Position numbers and translations under genes: made by a program. This document shows, one piece after another, positions 1 through 11,039 of a stretch of 64,000 bases of DNA. Position 1 is the stretch's first letter; every line of letters starts with the position of its first letter. The stretch is from Ailurus styani (Eukaryota; Chordata; Mammalia; Carnivora; Ailuridae): NCBI GenBank assembly GCA_002007465.1, contig LNAC01000001.1, forward strand, positions 4,090,937-4,154,936. The letters run 5' to 3'. The notes beneath the pieces are model-generated. The model saw nothing but the letters and a program-made list of their open reading frames with translations. It was not told the DNA's origin and ran no database searches.

Positions 1-330
1 TTCTGGAGGCTCCCAACCTGCGATCAAGGTGTGGGCAGGGCCACAGTCTCCCGGAAGCCACTAGGGAGGACCCTTCCTCACCTCTTCCAGCTTCTGGTGG
101 CTCCAGGCCACGTCCTCCAGTCCCTGCCAAGTCCTCCGTCTCTGAGTCTACCGGCTACAGGTCACGAAGACACCGGTGCGGGAGGGACCCATCAACCTGC
201 AGGATGACCTCCTCGTAACTAATTAAATCTGCAGTGGCTCTATTTCCAAATGAGGTCACATTCTGAGGTTACTGGGGGTTAGGGTTTCAACATAGGTTTC
301 GGGGGACGAGAGACCCAATTCGACCCATAG
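1..330 (-). repeat. MaLR-type LTR fragment, cut by the window start
   Basis: TTCTGGAGGCTCCCAACCTG, CTCTTCCAGCTTCTGGTGGC, ATTTCCAAATGAGGTCACAT, TACTGGGGGTTAGGGTTTCA and the terminal AATTCGACCCATAG follow, in reverse, the order of an ancient ERVL-MaLR-like LTR. No internal viral sequence is visible. Subfamily not assigned. Confidence 0.65.
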
Positions 331-1319
331 CCAAGCTGCAGGCTGCACGCACACGCTTTCATTCCTTACTTGGTTACTGTCCCACACCCTCTCCCGGCAT
401 GGGCTGCATCTCTGCCTGCAAAGGACAGCCCCAAAGCATGCCCTTTCGGGGGGCCCAGCCAGAAGTCCACCCAGAGAGAGGAGCTGGCCGTGCTGGGCCC
501 ACGCACCGGTTGGGGGATACGAAAACAACGTCTCCAAGAATCCGTCTTCTGAGGGGCAGCCCACCTCCCTGTGTGAAATGACTTCCAGACCGAACCAGGC
601 CACCACACCTGCCCCGTGTGGTGGCTGAAGCCCCACCCTCGCTGAGGGCCGCGCGCCCAGCCTCTGAGGCACCTTGGGCTCCCGGCAGCCTCCGGTGCAC
701 CATCTGGTGGCCCTTTCTAGAACCGCACCCCATCGATCCCCGCCTTAGCCGAGTTCACTCACGTTCAAGGGGGCCAGGGAAAGACGTGGCCACCGCCGGA
801 ATGATGGAAAATTTAACCTGCAAGCTGACTTTTCCAACTAGCCGGCCTGCCCCTCTCGGGCAATATTACACCGCTGTTAATTCATGCAGAGCAAATCACT
901 GCATCTTAATAGCAAACAGAGAAGAGTCCTGGCTCACAGATGGGATTGTAAGAGGCAAAATCACTGGGCAGTACCCGAATGTTATTCTTGGGGACTTTCT
1001 CCTACACTCAATCACACCGCAGCAGCTACCTCATAAATCTTAATAAATCTTACATTAGAGAGAAACCTTTGAAACTAAATTGTCCAGTAATACACATTTT
1101 CCAATCAAAACACATGGGAGTTTTTAAATATTTACCACACATAAATAAAATATGTTATCTATCTGATGCTTTTTATCACCCACACATACCACATAGCTAT
1201 TGACGCCGAATGTCGATATTGATGTATAAATAATAATATTAAGCCCAGTAACATAAAGCTTCTAGCGAGGTCTAATCATGCCGGCTTCAGATCCTTGCAA
1301 AGAAACATTCTCAGGGCCA
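331..1319. other. Unique intergenic sequence
   Basis: No gene or recognisable repeat is seen. The 790-1290 part is AT-rich and complex (for example CGGGCAATATTACACCGCTG, CATCTTAATAGCAAACAGAG). It has the texture of conserved non-coding DNA, but conservation cannot be tested here. Confidence 0.4.
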
Positions 1320-2758
1320 TTTTTGAAGATGGGGTGGTGTTTCCCAGCTATCCTCCCCCTCCCCAGGCCACGAGTCTCCTGCCTCCCTGACCATGAGGGA
1401 GTGGTCTAGAGAACTCCCCGGAGCAGGAGCGGGAGCGGTGTGCACCCAGAGGCACCCACACCCATCCCAGGCCTGGGAGATCGGGAGGCGGAGGCAGTGG
1501 GGGTGGAGCGATCCCTGGTTGGGAACTGCAGCCGAGCCGGGGCCCCCCATGGGCTCCCTCCGCAAGGCCGCCAGTGGCCATGTGGAGTGAGCAGAACGAG
1601 GGGAAAGGAGACTAACCCTGCGTTCCCTACGGTCACTTGCCATGGCGAGCTGGGAGCTGGCCCCTCACGTCCGCTCACATTGCTCCCGCTCCAGTGCTCT
1701 TGCTTCCAAAGTCATTCGGGGGGGGGGGGGCAGGGCCAGGCTGGGTATGGCCCAGCGGCACAGGTGGGACTTCTCTGGGGGTGTCTGTCTCGCAAGCCAG
1801 AGACCGCTGGGCGGTGGGGGAGTGAAGGGCGCCCCAGCAGACTAGGTGGGCCAGCCCGGAAGGCCACAGGTAACATGCGCTGGGAGCCGTCCATGGGCGT
1901 GAATTCAGCCACATTAGTAAATGATGGATGGTTTCCCCCCCCCCTCCTTAAAACAGAACCAGGGACCCAGGCACAGGAGGACAAATGTTCGGTTTTAGGA
2001 AAAACCTCGGGGAGAGATAAGTATGACTCCTGTGGCGTGGAGACCATCCACAAAGAAGCGTGTGGGAAGGACAGGCCAGAGCGCCCTTGCCCCTGCGCGG
2101 GGGGCGGGGAAGAAGAAAGGCGCCCAACCCAGGAGGTCAGGGAGCTCTCGTTCAAAGACGGCAGTCAGGGGTCCCCCAGGCCACACGAGGAAACTGGCGG
2201 ACGGCGCGATGGGAAACGGGAGGCCAGGACAGGAAAGGGACCGGGCGAACTTTGTCACCTCCTGGCCATTTTGCCGACTGCCCGGAGGCACCCCGGCCCC
2301 CTTTACAAAGGACGAAACGGAGGCGCAGGCGGTGCCCAGATGCGCTCGCTCCCCTCCCCGGGGAGGTGGCAGGACGGGGCTCCCCACCCCAGCGCTCCCG
2401 GCGCCGCCCCCCAGTCGCCCGGCAATGCCCTGCGGCCTCTGGAAGGGTGCAGGTGCCGGCCCTGCACGGCCTGCGGGGGCCGTCCTCACTGCCCGCGTGG
2501 GAAGTGAAGTCGGAGGAAGCGGTGTGACCCTGAAGAGGAAGAGCAGAGACTGAGCCGGGCTTGCCCCCCCACCCGGTCCCCAGCAGCCAGCGCGCCCCAT
2601 CCCAGGCCCGCGCTGACCCCTGCTCGGCCGCGCACCTGCCGGCGCCTTCCCAGCCGCGGCGCGCCCTCTGGTGGCCAGCGCTGGAGCCGCACGGCTCGCG
2701 CCGCCTGGACCAGGCCCGGTCCATCCATCAAGCCCAACAAGGTCAGGTGGAATAAATT
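1320..2758. other. GC-rich intergenic stretch including a CpG island
   Basis: GC content rises from about 1.3 kb and becomes CpG-dense between about 2040 and 2720. Long open frames on both strands (up to about 355 codons) reflect low stop-codon density and show no recognisable domain. A G12 run lies at about 1717-1728 and a C-run near 1938. This could be an orphan CpG island or the promoter of an unannotated non-coding RNA. Confidence 0.5.
2659..2677 (-). promoter_or_regulatory. Strong CTCF-like motif
   Basis: GCGCGCCCTCTGGTGGCCAG is the reverse complement of the CTCF core (CCACCAGAGGGCGC against consensus CCACCAGGGGGCGC). It lies at the edge of the 2.0-2.7 kb GC-rich island. Occupancy is not shown. 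Confidence 0.6.
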
Positions 2759-3235
2759 TTTAAAGGCCGCTTCTAGGTTACTATGGCAACAGGACAAAAT
2801 TGTTAAAGTCAAAGGACAGTAGAGCGGCACGTTGTTCCATATTAATTTGGGAAGAAAAACAACTTCATTTCCCCTTTTTCACAGGCCCACTTCCTGGTAT
2901 GCATCTTTTCAGGGTTTCCAGAGGAAGTCCCAGCAGGTTTCGGTGGGAGCAGGGCGACCAGAGCAGCCCGTTTCCCGGGCAGCTTTGGATATGATAACCT
3001 GTCCTGAAGAAATGAGCCTGCCTCCTCCCTGCTCATTCCCCCGAATATTTATGGAGCAATTATTCTTGAGGGAAGTTTCTGCAAGCCCATGGTCCCGCTC
3101 TGTTCCTGTCTGGTCATCTTCTCGCCTGGGGACCTTGGGCAAAAAGCGTCCCTCTGCTCCAACCCTCCATCTGTAGCTGGGTGACACCCCACAGGACTCT
3201 CCGGAGGGTTAAGAGAGAGAATGCAGAAAAGACAC
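2759..3235. other. Unique intergenic sequence
   Basis: No gene or clear repeat is seen. The sequence is mixed in composition with short open frames only. Confidence 0.4.
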
Positions 3236-3650
3236 TTTTTAAAATGAATTTTTACTTTAGAATTTTAATTTAGATTACCATTAGTTTTACAGCAAAGTCG
3301 TACAGAAAAAAACAGAGAACCCCTCACCCAATTTCCCCAACTCATTAACATCTGCATCCTCGCCGTGACGTTGGCCCAAATGAGGACCCAATATTGGCAC
3401 AATGTTATTACTGGAATCCATACGGTGTTCAGTTCATACTGTATCCCCTTGGGTTTTCCCTGATGTCCTTTTTCTATCCCAGGATCCCATCCATGACACC
3501 GCGTTACATCGTGTCATCCTATCTCCTTGGGATCTGTTAGACTGTGACAGTATCTCAGACTGACTGTCCTTGTTTTGGTGATAGTTTTGAGAAGGATCAG
3601 TCAGGTGTTTTGTGGAATGTCTCTCAATTTGGATCTCTCTGATGTTTTTC
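3236..3650 (-). repeat. Ancient L1 (L1M-type) 3' region
   Basis: TCATTAACATCTGCATCC, CCTGATGTCCTTTTTCTATC, CCAGGATCCCATCCATGACA and TGTGGAATGTCTCTCAATTT appear in the order of an old antisense L1 3' region that is common in mammals. Interrupted on the right by a SINE. Confidence 0.6.
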
Positions 3651-3852
3651 TTTTTTTTTTTTTTAAGATTTTATTCATTTATTTCACAGAGGGAGAGAGA
3701 TCACAAGGAGGCAGAGAGGCAGGCAGACAGAGAGAGGGGGAAGCAGGCTCCCCACTGAGCAGGGAGCCCGATGCAGGCCTTGATCCCAGGACCCTGAGAT
3801 CATGACCTGAGCCGAAAGGAGAGGCTTAACCCACTGAGCCACCCACACACGT
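3651..3852 (-). mobile_element. SINEC (Can-SINE)
   Basis: The minus-strand copy runs T-run, AAGATTTTATTCATTTATTT, GGAGGCAGAGAGGCAGGCAG, CTGAGCAGGGAGCCCGATGC, CCTGAGATCATGACCTGAGC and CACTGAGCCACCCACAC. The GGCAGAGAGGCAGGCAGAGA block is the mustelid-like subtype. The inserted copy interrupts old L1 sequence. Confidence 0.93.
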
Positions 3853-3985
3853 TATAGGTCAATAATACCTCAATAAGGCTGGAAAAAATAATAAAATTTG
3901 TAAATAAAATAATTTTTTAAAACAAAGGAATCAAGATCTGGGCTCAGGAGTGTCATGCTTCAAGAGGCTCTATTAAAAACCCGGC

Positions 3986-4177
3986 ATAGAGTGGGGGCTC
4001 GGTCAGTGAAGTGTATGCCTTTCACTCAGGTCATGATCACAGGGTCCTGGGATCGAGTCCCACATTGGGCTCCCTACTCAGCAGGGAGTCTGCTTCTCCC
4101 TCTGCCTCTCCCCACCCCTGCTTCTGTGCTCTCTCTCACTCTGTCAAATAAATAAAAATAAAATCGTCTTTAAAAAT
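3986..4177 (+). mobile_element. SINEC (older subtype) inserted in a MIR
   Basis: GGTCATGATCACAGGGTCCT, GGGATCGAGTCCCACATTGG and CTCAGCAGGGAGTCTGCTTC mark a plus-strand Can-SINE ending AAATAAATAAAAATAAAATC. Flanks TTAAAAACCCGGCATA and TTTAAAAATCTGGCATA look like a diverged target-site duplication inside the 3' end of a MIR. Confidence 0.88.
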
Positions 4178-4228
4178 CTGGCATACAATAAGTGCTCAAT
4201 AATTATTGGTTATTAATATCATTATTAC
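4178..4228 (+). repeat. MIR 3' end
   Basis: CTGGCATACAATAAGTGCTC then AATAATTATTGGTTATTA matches the MIR tail (CTGGCACATAGTAAGCGCTC..TTGGTTATTA). The SINE at 3986-4177 separates it from the CCCGGCATAG at 3979. Confidence 0.6.
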
Positions 4229-5447
4229 ATAGCAGACATCGTGCTAAGAGCCAGGGATAAACTAACGCAGGACGGACTCATAGCTTAGGGAAAAGATGCA
4301 TTTGTGAAAAATTATGTTGCAATCTGAGAAGAGCTCTGATGGATACCCAAGGTGTCAAGGAGCACAATAAAGTGGCGTTAAAAAGAATACCATGGAGACT
4401 TTGTAACTTCAACTGTATCTACTGTATTGTTAAGTGTAAAAGGCAAGCTAAACAATAGCATGAATTGTATGATCCTACCTTTGCTACATGAGTGTGTGCG
4501 TGTGTGTGTGTATATACACAGCACAGAAGACAATTTGTATGTATAGTGCCTTTTGTGGGATTAACTTGTATTGTGGGAATGACGTGTGCCACGATATTCA
4601 CTGTTGGTATCTCTGGGTGCTGGTGTTATAGGTTATTTATATTCTTAATTGTGCTTAGGTACCTTTTCTAAAATAAATTCATTGCTATGCATAATGCTCT
4701 TAAAAGAATATTTGGGAACTAAGACAAAAAATGAGTTGATTCGTCTAAGGATGGGTGGAGGGTCCTCTGGGGTCCTTCTGAAATGGCAGTGGGCAGTGGG
4801 GCCTCGGTTGGGTGCCTGTGGGCTGGGCCTTGCAGCCCCCACTGCTCCTCCAACCAGGCTGCGGCCAGGTAGGGCCAGCGGTCTTGGGAGTGACAGACGC
4901 AGCACGTGGATCCTGGTGTTCCTAGAGAGATTGTTGCTGTTTTGTTCACTGCTATCCGCAGGGCACAAGGTAGGTGCTCAACACCCTTCTTTTAGTGGGT
5001 TCGAGAACCACGACAATGCTGGCACTTACGACGTCACGATCGGAAGCTTACATTTTACTTTATGCACAAGAGGCACAAGCATCTTTCATTTACCGTCAGT
5101 GGAATGGACTCCTCAGGTTCCTCTGCTTCCCGGCACACTCCCGCCAGTTCCTTTCTGGAATTCTAGGAGTCTTTGGGTTTTCTTTAAGCTCAGAGCCAAC
5201 GTCCTATGACGCCAAGGGGCAGGGGGCCCGTGCCTGCTCCCTCCCCTTCCACATCCTTTCCCTGCTCTGGGTATTGAGCCCAGCCCAACCCCACACTCAG
5301 GGAAAGAAGGTTTGTGACCACCTCATCCACACAGACCCCGTGCTGGCCTGCCCTGGGTGACAGTGTGAAGGACCGGGTAGACTTGTGGGACATTGATGGG
5401 AATGCAAATAAATATCACCGTTCAGAGGAATTTGAAATAGCTGTTAA
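4229..5447. other. Unique intergenic sequence with a short TG/TA microsatellite
   Basis: No gene was recognised. A TG-rich run ending TGTGTGTATATACACA lies at about 4494-4519. The rest is unique or too diverged to name. Confidence 0.45.
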
Positions 5448-7365
5448 TATTTTTTTCAGATTTTATTTAAAGTCTAGTTAGTTAACATACAGTCCAATAT
5501 TGGTTTCTAGCGTAGAATTCAGTGATCCATCACTTACATACAACACCCAGTGCCCATCTCATCACGTGTCCTCCTCCATGCCCATCCCCCATCTAGCCCA
5601 TCCCCCACCCATCTCCCTCCAGCAAACCTCAATCTGTTCTCTGTCTTTAAGAGTCTCTTATGGTTTGCTTCCCTCTCCCCATTTCTTCCTTTCCCCCTTC
5701 CTATTTGTTCATCTGGTTTTGTTTCTTAAATTCCACACATGAGTGAGATCATATGGTCTTTGTCTTTCTCTAACTGACTTATTTCGTTTAGCATAATACC
5801 CTCTAGTTCCATCCACGTCGTTGCAAATGGCAAGATTTCATTCTTTTTGATGGCTGAGTAATATTCCATTGAAAAGATGTAGATATAGATCTACAGATCT
5901 ACATCTATATATATCACATCTTCTTCATCCATTCATCAGTCAGTGGATATTTGGGCCCTCTCCATAGTTGGGCTATTGTTGATAATGCTGCTATAAACAT
6001 CGCGGGGCATGTGTACCTTCCAATCTGTATCTTTGTACCCTTTGAATAAATAGCTAGTAGTGCAATTTCTGGGTGGTAGTGTAATTCTACTTTTAACTTT
6101 TCGAGGAAACTCTGTACTGTTTTCCAGAGTTGCTGAACCAGTTTGCATTACCACCAACAGTACAAGAGGATGCCCCTTTCTCCACAACCTCACCAACATC
6201 TGCCATTTTCTATGTTGTTAATTGTAGCCATTCTGACAGGTGTGAGATGGTATCTCATCATGGTTTTGATTTGTGTTTCCCTGAAAATGAGTGATGTTGA
6301 GCATCTTTCCATGTGTCTGTTGGCCATCTGTTTGTCTTCTTTGGAAAAATGTCTATTCATGTCTTCTGTCCATCTCTTAACTGGACTATTTGTTTTTTGG
6401 GTGTTGACTTGGAAAAATTCTTTGTAGATTTTGAATACTAACCCTTTATCTGATATGTCATTTTCAAATGTTATTTGCCATTCTGTAGCTGCCTTTTAGT
6501 TTTGTTGATTGTTCCCTTCACTGGACAGAAGCTTTTTATCTTGATGAAGTCCCAATAGTTTGTTTTGCTTTTGTTTCCCTTGCCTCTGAAGGCATGTCTA
6601 GCAAGAAGATGCTATGGCCAAGATTGAAGAGGTTGTTGCCTCTGTTCTCCTCTAGGCTTTTGATGGATTTCTCTCTCACATTAGGTCTTTCACTCATTTT
6701 GAATTTATTTCTATGTATTGTGTAAGAAAGTGGTCCAGTTTCATTCTTCTGCATGTGGCTGTCCAGTTTTCCCAACATCATTTGTTGAAGAGACTGTCTT
6801 TTTTCCATTGGACACTCCTTCCTGCTTTGTCAAAGATTAGTTGACCATATAGCTGTGGGTCCATTTCTGGGTTTTCTATTCATTCCATTGATCTATGTGT
6901 CTTTTCGTGTGTGTGTGCCAGTACCCTACCATCTTGATGACCACAGCTTTGTAATATAACTTGAACTTTGAAATTACGATGCCTCCAACTCTGCTTTTCA
7001 TTTTCAGGATTGTTTTGGCCATTCAGCGTCTTTTCTGGTTCCATACAAATTTTAGGATTATTTGTCCTAACTCTGTGAAAAATGCTGGTGGTATTTTGAT
7101 AAGGACTGTTTGAATGTGTAGATTGCGTTGGGTAGTATGGACATTTAAACAGTGTTTGTTCTTCCAATCCATGAGCCGTGGAATGTCTTTCCATTTTTGT
7201 GTGCCTTCTTCAATTTCTTTCATGGCTGTTCTATAGTTTTCTGAGTACAGGCCCTTTGTGCCCCTGGTCAACTTTATTCTAGGGCTCTTGCTGTTCTTGG
7301 CACGGCTGCAAATGGGACTGAATCCTTGATATCTTTTTCTGCTGCTTCGTTATTGGTGCTTTTGA
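5448..7365 (-). mobile_element. L1 retrotransposon, antisense, 5'-truncated, about 1.9 kb
   Basis: The left end is the carnivore L1 3' UTR in reverse (AACATACAGTCCAATATTGG, TACAACACCCAGTGCCCATC, TGAGTGAGATCATATGGTCT). Further right comes the 3' part of ORF2 in reverse: minus-strand peptides include KEIEEGTQKWKDIPRLMDWK and FFTELGQIILKFVWNQKRR, typical of the ORF2 C-terminal half. Frames are broken repeatedly, so it is a dead copy. The 5' end is lost at about 7355-7376 where a different L1 fragment in plus orientation begins. A short hairpin-like AGATGTAGATATAGATCTAC stretch at 5874-5910 interrupts the 3' UTR. Confidence 0.9.
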
Positions 7366-7375
7366 TATTTTCAAT

Positions 7376-7815
7376 GCACATATCCTTTGACCCAGCAGTT
7401 ACACAGCTAGAAATTTACCCTTATAAAAATACTTGCATATTTCACAAAAATATTTAACAAGACAACTAATGCAGCACTACTCGTAATTGAAAATCATAGA
7501 AAGAACCTAAGTATGCATTATTGGAGGCAGGGGTACTTATAATCTATAATGGTACAGGGTAATCTATATAAATACTGTAAAATACTAGTAACACTATATA
7601 ATCTATAATACTACCTTATACAGACAATTCTGCCATTAGTAAATGAAGTAAAGGATACCATGTGTCCTTAAAATGCAAGGTATTCACGATGAGTTGTAAA
7701 GTGCAGGTGAAAAGTAAGTTGCAGAATAATATACATGCTTGTGTTAGACTTTTTCAAAAATTCCTCCTATTTGTAACTTATTCCTTCTTGTTAATAAAAG
7801 CTGTGAGGGTGTGAA
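7376..7815 (+). repeat. L1M 3' fragment
   Basis: CCTTTGACCCAGCAGTTACA, AGCACTACTCGTAATTGAAA and TGGTACAGGGTAATC fit the plus-strand end of an old L1 (ORF2 end and 3' UTR). It joins head to head with the antisense L1 on the left. Confidence 0.6.
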
Positions 7816-7847
7816 TTTTCTTCTGCCTTCTACTTTGATAGAAATCA

Positions 7848-8205
7848 AGATTTTTTTTTCCAGCTTAACTGAAACATACTTGACAGATACATTGTGTAAG
7901 TTTAAGATGCTGATTTGACACACCTACATATTGCAAAATGTTAGTGTTAACTTAATATCACTATCATGTCACAGAATTACCATTTCTCTTTTGGGGTGAG
8001 AACCGTTAAGATGTACTGTCTTAGGAACTTTCAAGGATATAATACAGAATTGTTAACTGTAATCCCCAGGCTGTACACTTATTAGGTTCCCCAAACTTCT
8101 TAATAACTGAAATTTGTACCTTTTGACCAACATTTCCCTGTTGCCTTCACCCCCAGCCCCAGGTACCCAACATTCTACTCTCTGAGAAACCAACATAGTT
8201 TTGAG
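7848..8205 (-). repeat. L1M 3' UTR fragment
   Basis: ACATTGTGTAAGTTTAAGAT, GCTGATTTGACACACCTACA, TTAACTGTAATCCCCAGGCT and TGACCAACATTTCCCTGTTG follow an antisense L1M 3' UTR. Confidence 0.65.
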
Positions 8206-8797
8206 GCATAAGATTCCCATTAAATTATTTTCTGTATTTCCCATGTGTAGAATTTTGTTTTCTCTTTGCTAAGTTTCATTTGAGAAAGTGTTATGTGATG
8301 TTTGGACTAGTAGACTGGAACGTTTTATGGTTTGTTCAAGTACACATCCACGGTTTCTAGTTTTTTTGAATCCTAATTAGAGAATGTGACCTGGTTAATT
8401 TCTACTTGAGGGAACTCTGAGATTTTCTTTGAGTATTGTGAGAGTTTCTTGGAGTATACACACTATGCAAATGTTATGTATTTTTCATTAATATTTGAAA
8501 ACATGATTTATCTCTATAAATTGCCGCAACAGCAATATCATTGCATCTTTATTAATTACATCACTTGAATTCATTAATTCATTTGTTGATTCATCTTACT
8601 TCATTTCTTGCCTACTCACTCTATCAGAGACCAGCAATGTAATGTTCTTTCCCCCGTAAATGTTGTGCTGTTCACTTCTCACTTGCTACTATTCTCACTT
8701 AGAATGTCCCAAGACTGCTTCTCATATACCATAATCATTCATGGTTTTCTGTGGATGATAAACATTGAATTTCTTATTTTCCATTTGCTTCTTAAGA
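8206..8797. other. AT-rich intergenic sequence
   Basis: No gene or named repeat was recognised. It probably contains further decayed LINE sequence. Confidence 0.35.
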
Positions 8798-8807
8798 GAA
8801 ATACTTA

Positions 8808-8997
8808 GGGACGCCTGGGTGGCTCATTTGGTTAAGCAGCTGCCATCGGCTCAGGTCATGATTGCAGAGTCCTGGGATCAAGTCCTACATCGGGCTCCTT
8901 GCTCAGCAGGGAGCCTGCGTCTCCCTCTGCCTCTGCCTGCTTGTGCTCTCTCTCTCCCTGATAAATAAATAAATAAAATCTTTTTTAAAAAAAGAAA
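8808..8997 (+). mobile_element. SINEC (Can-SINE) with 10-bp target-site duplication
   Basis: GGGACGCCTGGGTGGCTCAT starts the element; GATAAATAAATAAATAAAAT and an A-rich tail end it. GAAATACTTA flanks it at 8798-8807 and 8998-9007, an exact target-site duplication. Confidence 0.95.
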
Positions 8998-9007
8998 GAA
9001 ATACTTA

Positions 9008-9784
9008 CAGGAGGAAGGCTCTTCCTTTCTTTCTTTAGGGTTTCTGGGACCACATGCTGCAGCATAGTCCGAATGGTCTAAGCATTTTGCTGTTGTTTCC
9101 CCTTTCCGGGGATGGGGGCGGGGGCAGGTGGCTGGAGGGAGGACTGCCCGTCCCTCGCGCACAAGCCCACCCCACCTCGCCCCATCTTGTAGCTCTGTCT
9201 CTCTGGCTGCAGTGTTGCGGGCCCATGTCTAAGAGCAAGAGCAGGTGGCTGAGCATAAACCAGCTCCGTTCCCAAGGCCCCGCTGACCAGCAGCTTGGAC
9301 CACTCCGCTGAGCTCCCAGGGGAAGCCTATGCACTGTGTGTGGGACATCCAAGCGGTCCTGAGATGCGTGCAGCTTGCCTTCCTCCTCAGACTACACGGA
9401 ACCTGGAACGAGTCTCCCCACCCATGGGCGCTTCCAGCTCTCTGCCCATCTCTGCTGCTGCAGACAAAGGTTTTCCAGGGACCACAGAGCCTCCCAGAAT
9501 GCAACGGGTCTGCCTTTCCCCGCCTGCCTGTGCTCAGAGGAGCTGTCGACTCTAAGGACGGACCTGAGAGTAGCAGAGAAGCTTCCAAATCAGAAGCCCT
9601 CTGGGCACTACTGGGGAGGGGTTTCTGCCCCCTGAAGTTAGGGGCTGACAGCACAAAGTGTAGAGACCTTTCTTAGCTTCTCTGGGAAGCACATGACCCA
9701 AACCACGTCTGGGAACAAACACCGGTCATCCCCTGCCCCCCATACTGGACCATACAACTGGAGAAACACTCATCTGTCAGAGTG
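9008..9784. other. Unique GC-moderate sequence with a G-rich tract
   Basis: No gene was recognised. GGGGATGGGGGCGGGGGCAG at about 9109-9128 could form a G-quadruplex. Overlapping open frames of 65-141 codons on both strands show no domain. Confidence 0.4.
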
Positions 9785-10565
9785 GTAAAGATTTAAAAGT
9801 ATGACAGTACATTGTGTTGGTGAAATGGTAGGAAAACAGGCCCTCTTGTACGTGGCTGATGGGGAGGCAGGCTGGCGAAACCCCGTGGAGGGGGGACAGC
9901 GGTAGCAAAAACTCCATGTGGGACATCCTTCCTCTCAAGCAATCCAGCTTCTGAAATGTCCCCTGAAGACACATCTCCAACCATATGGAAAGAGCTGTAC
10001 ACAAAGCTGTGGGTGGCAGCTTTGCTTTGCAAAATATTGGAAACGACCTAACGGCTGCACACAAGACAGCAAGTCACGCAAGAGTACCATGCAGCTGTGA
10101 AAAGGGACTGTTAGTGTTGCTCAGTCAAGTGGGAACAGAAAGGTGCAAAAAAAGTATAGTCTAGTGGTAGGGAGAAGGGGGAAAATAAAGTATACCTGTA
10201 TCTCCTCCTTTGTGCAGACAGAAAGACGGGAAGGATAAATCAGAAATTAATGAGATCGGTACCCGCAGTGGCGAGATGGAAAAGGCAGGAAGAATACAGA
10301 GGGGGGGACAGGCTGGAAGGGAGGGTTAAAGGCCACTCCTCTGAGGACAGTATTGATATAGGTCTGATCTTTAGAGCCTTGTTAATTCACATACTCAAAA
10401 AAGTTTCAACAAAACCCCCAACTGGAATACAAACAAAAACAGATGAGCTCCAATGTATTTGGGACAAATTACATAAGCATACTGAAGAAAGAGGGGGGGG
10501 GAGAACGAATTCAAGTAACTTTTGAACACTCCGCTATGTTCACACTTTAGCACTTAGGGCTGAAA
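9785..10565 (+). repeat. L1M 3' region, degenerate
   Basis: It retains recognisable L1M order: AAAATATTGGAAACGACCTA, CCATGCAGCTGTGAAAAGG, GACGGGAAGGATAAATCAGA and GAGATCGGTACCCGCAGTGG (against the consensus ..TGGTTACCTCTGGGGAGTGG). The 10258-10356 part is the apparent source of the duplicated block at 12038-12137. Confidence 0.6.
10258..10356 (+). repeat. Copy A of a 99-bp dispersed duplication
   Basis: It begins GGTACCCGCAGTGGCGAGAT and ends GAGGACAGTATTGA. It differs from copy B (12038-12137) at five substitutions and one inserted base. It is in phase with the surrounding L1M sequence, so it is probably the ancestral copy. Confidence 0.85.
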
Positions 10566-10804
10566 AACAAACAAACAAGTATTTTTAAAAGATGGAACTT
10601 CAATTAGTCCATTCGTTTTTCACAGTGGCATAAGTTAGCCATTCTAAAACTATTTTATGTTTATCACAGGACTGAGTGAATAGTAAATATACTGTGAAAA
10701 TGAGAGCCAGGCTTTTCACTGTTAGAAAAGGGAGTCACAAACGTGGATGTGAGGAAATGCAGAATGAATCCCTTGGTGTTGGATTAACAATGCAAGTGTC
10801 AGTG

Positions 10805-10905
10805 TGGATGGATGGATGCATGGATGCATGGATGGATGATGAGAGAGGAGGGGAGGTAGATAGATGATAGGTTGATAGATAGGAAGATAGACAGATGGTA
10901 TGTGT
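10805..10905. repeat. Compound GGAT/GATA microsatellite
   Basis: GGATGGATGGATGCATGGAT and GATAGATAGGAAGATAGACA runs with interruptions. Low complexity; the 60-100 codon frames across it are artefacts. Confidence 0.85.
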
Positions 10906-11039
10906 GCACACACACGCGCACACATTTCCTACCCCTGGGTGCTCATGAGAGGGTCTGCAATGGGCATGCACAGAGCTCCCATCTTGGTTTCTAAATATGA
11001 TACCCCAGTAAAAGGAACCAGGGCTTCTTGGAGAAATCA

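Noticed and set aside
1440..2507. 355-codon open frame on + in the 2 kb GC-rich region, with overlapping long frames on both strands
   Set aside because: Low stop density in GC-rich DNA explains it. No domain, no splice structure, and equally long frames in other phases.
5936..7271. Reverse-transcriptase-like peptides as a gene
   Set aside because: They are pieces of L1 ORF2 in a 5'-truncated antisense element with many frame breaks.
8808..8997. tRNA-like start of Can-SINE copies as tRNA genes
   Set aside because: The A- and B-box-like heads belong to SINEs with CT-rich bodies and A-rich tails; no cloverleaf with anticodon and acceptor stem can be drawn.
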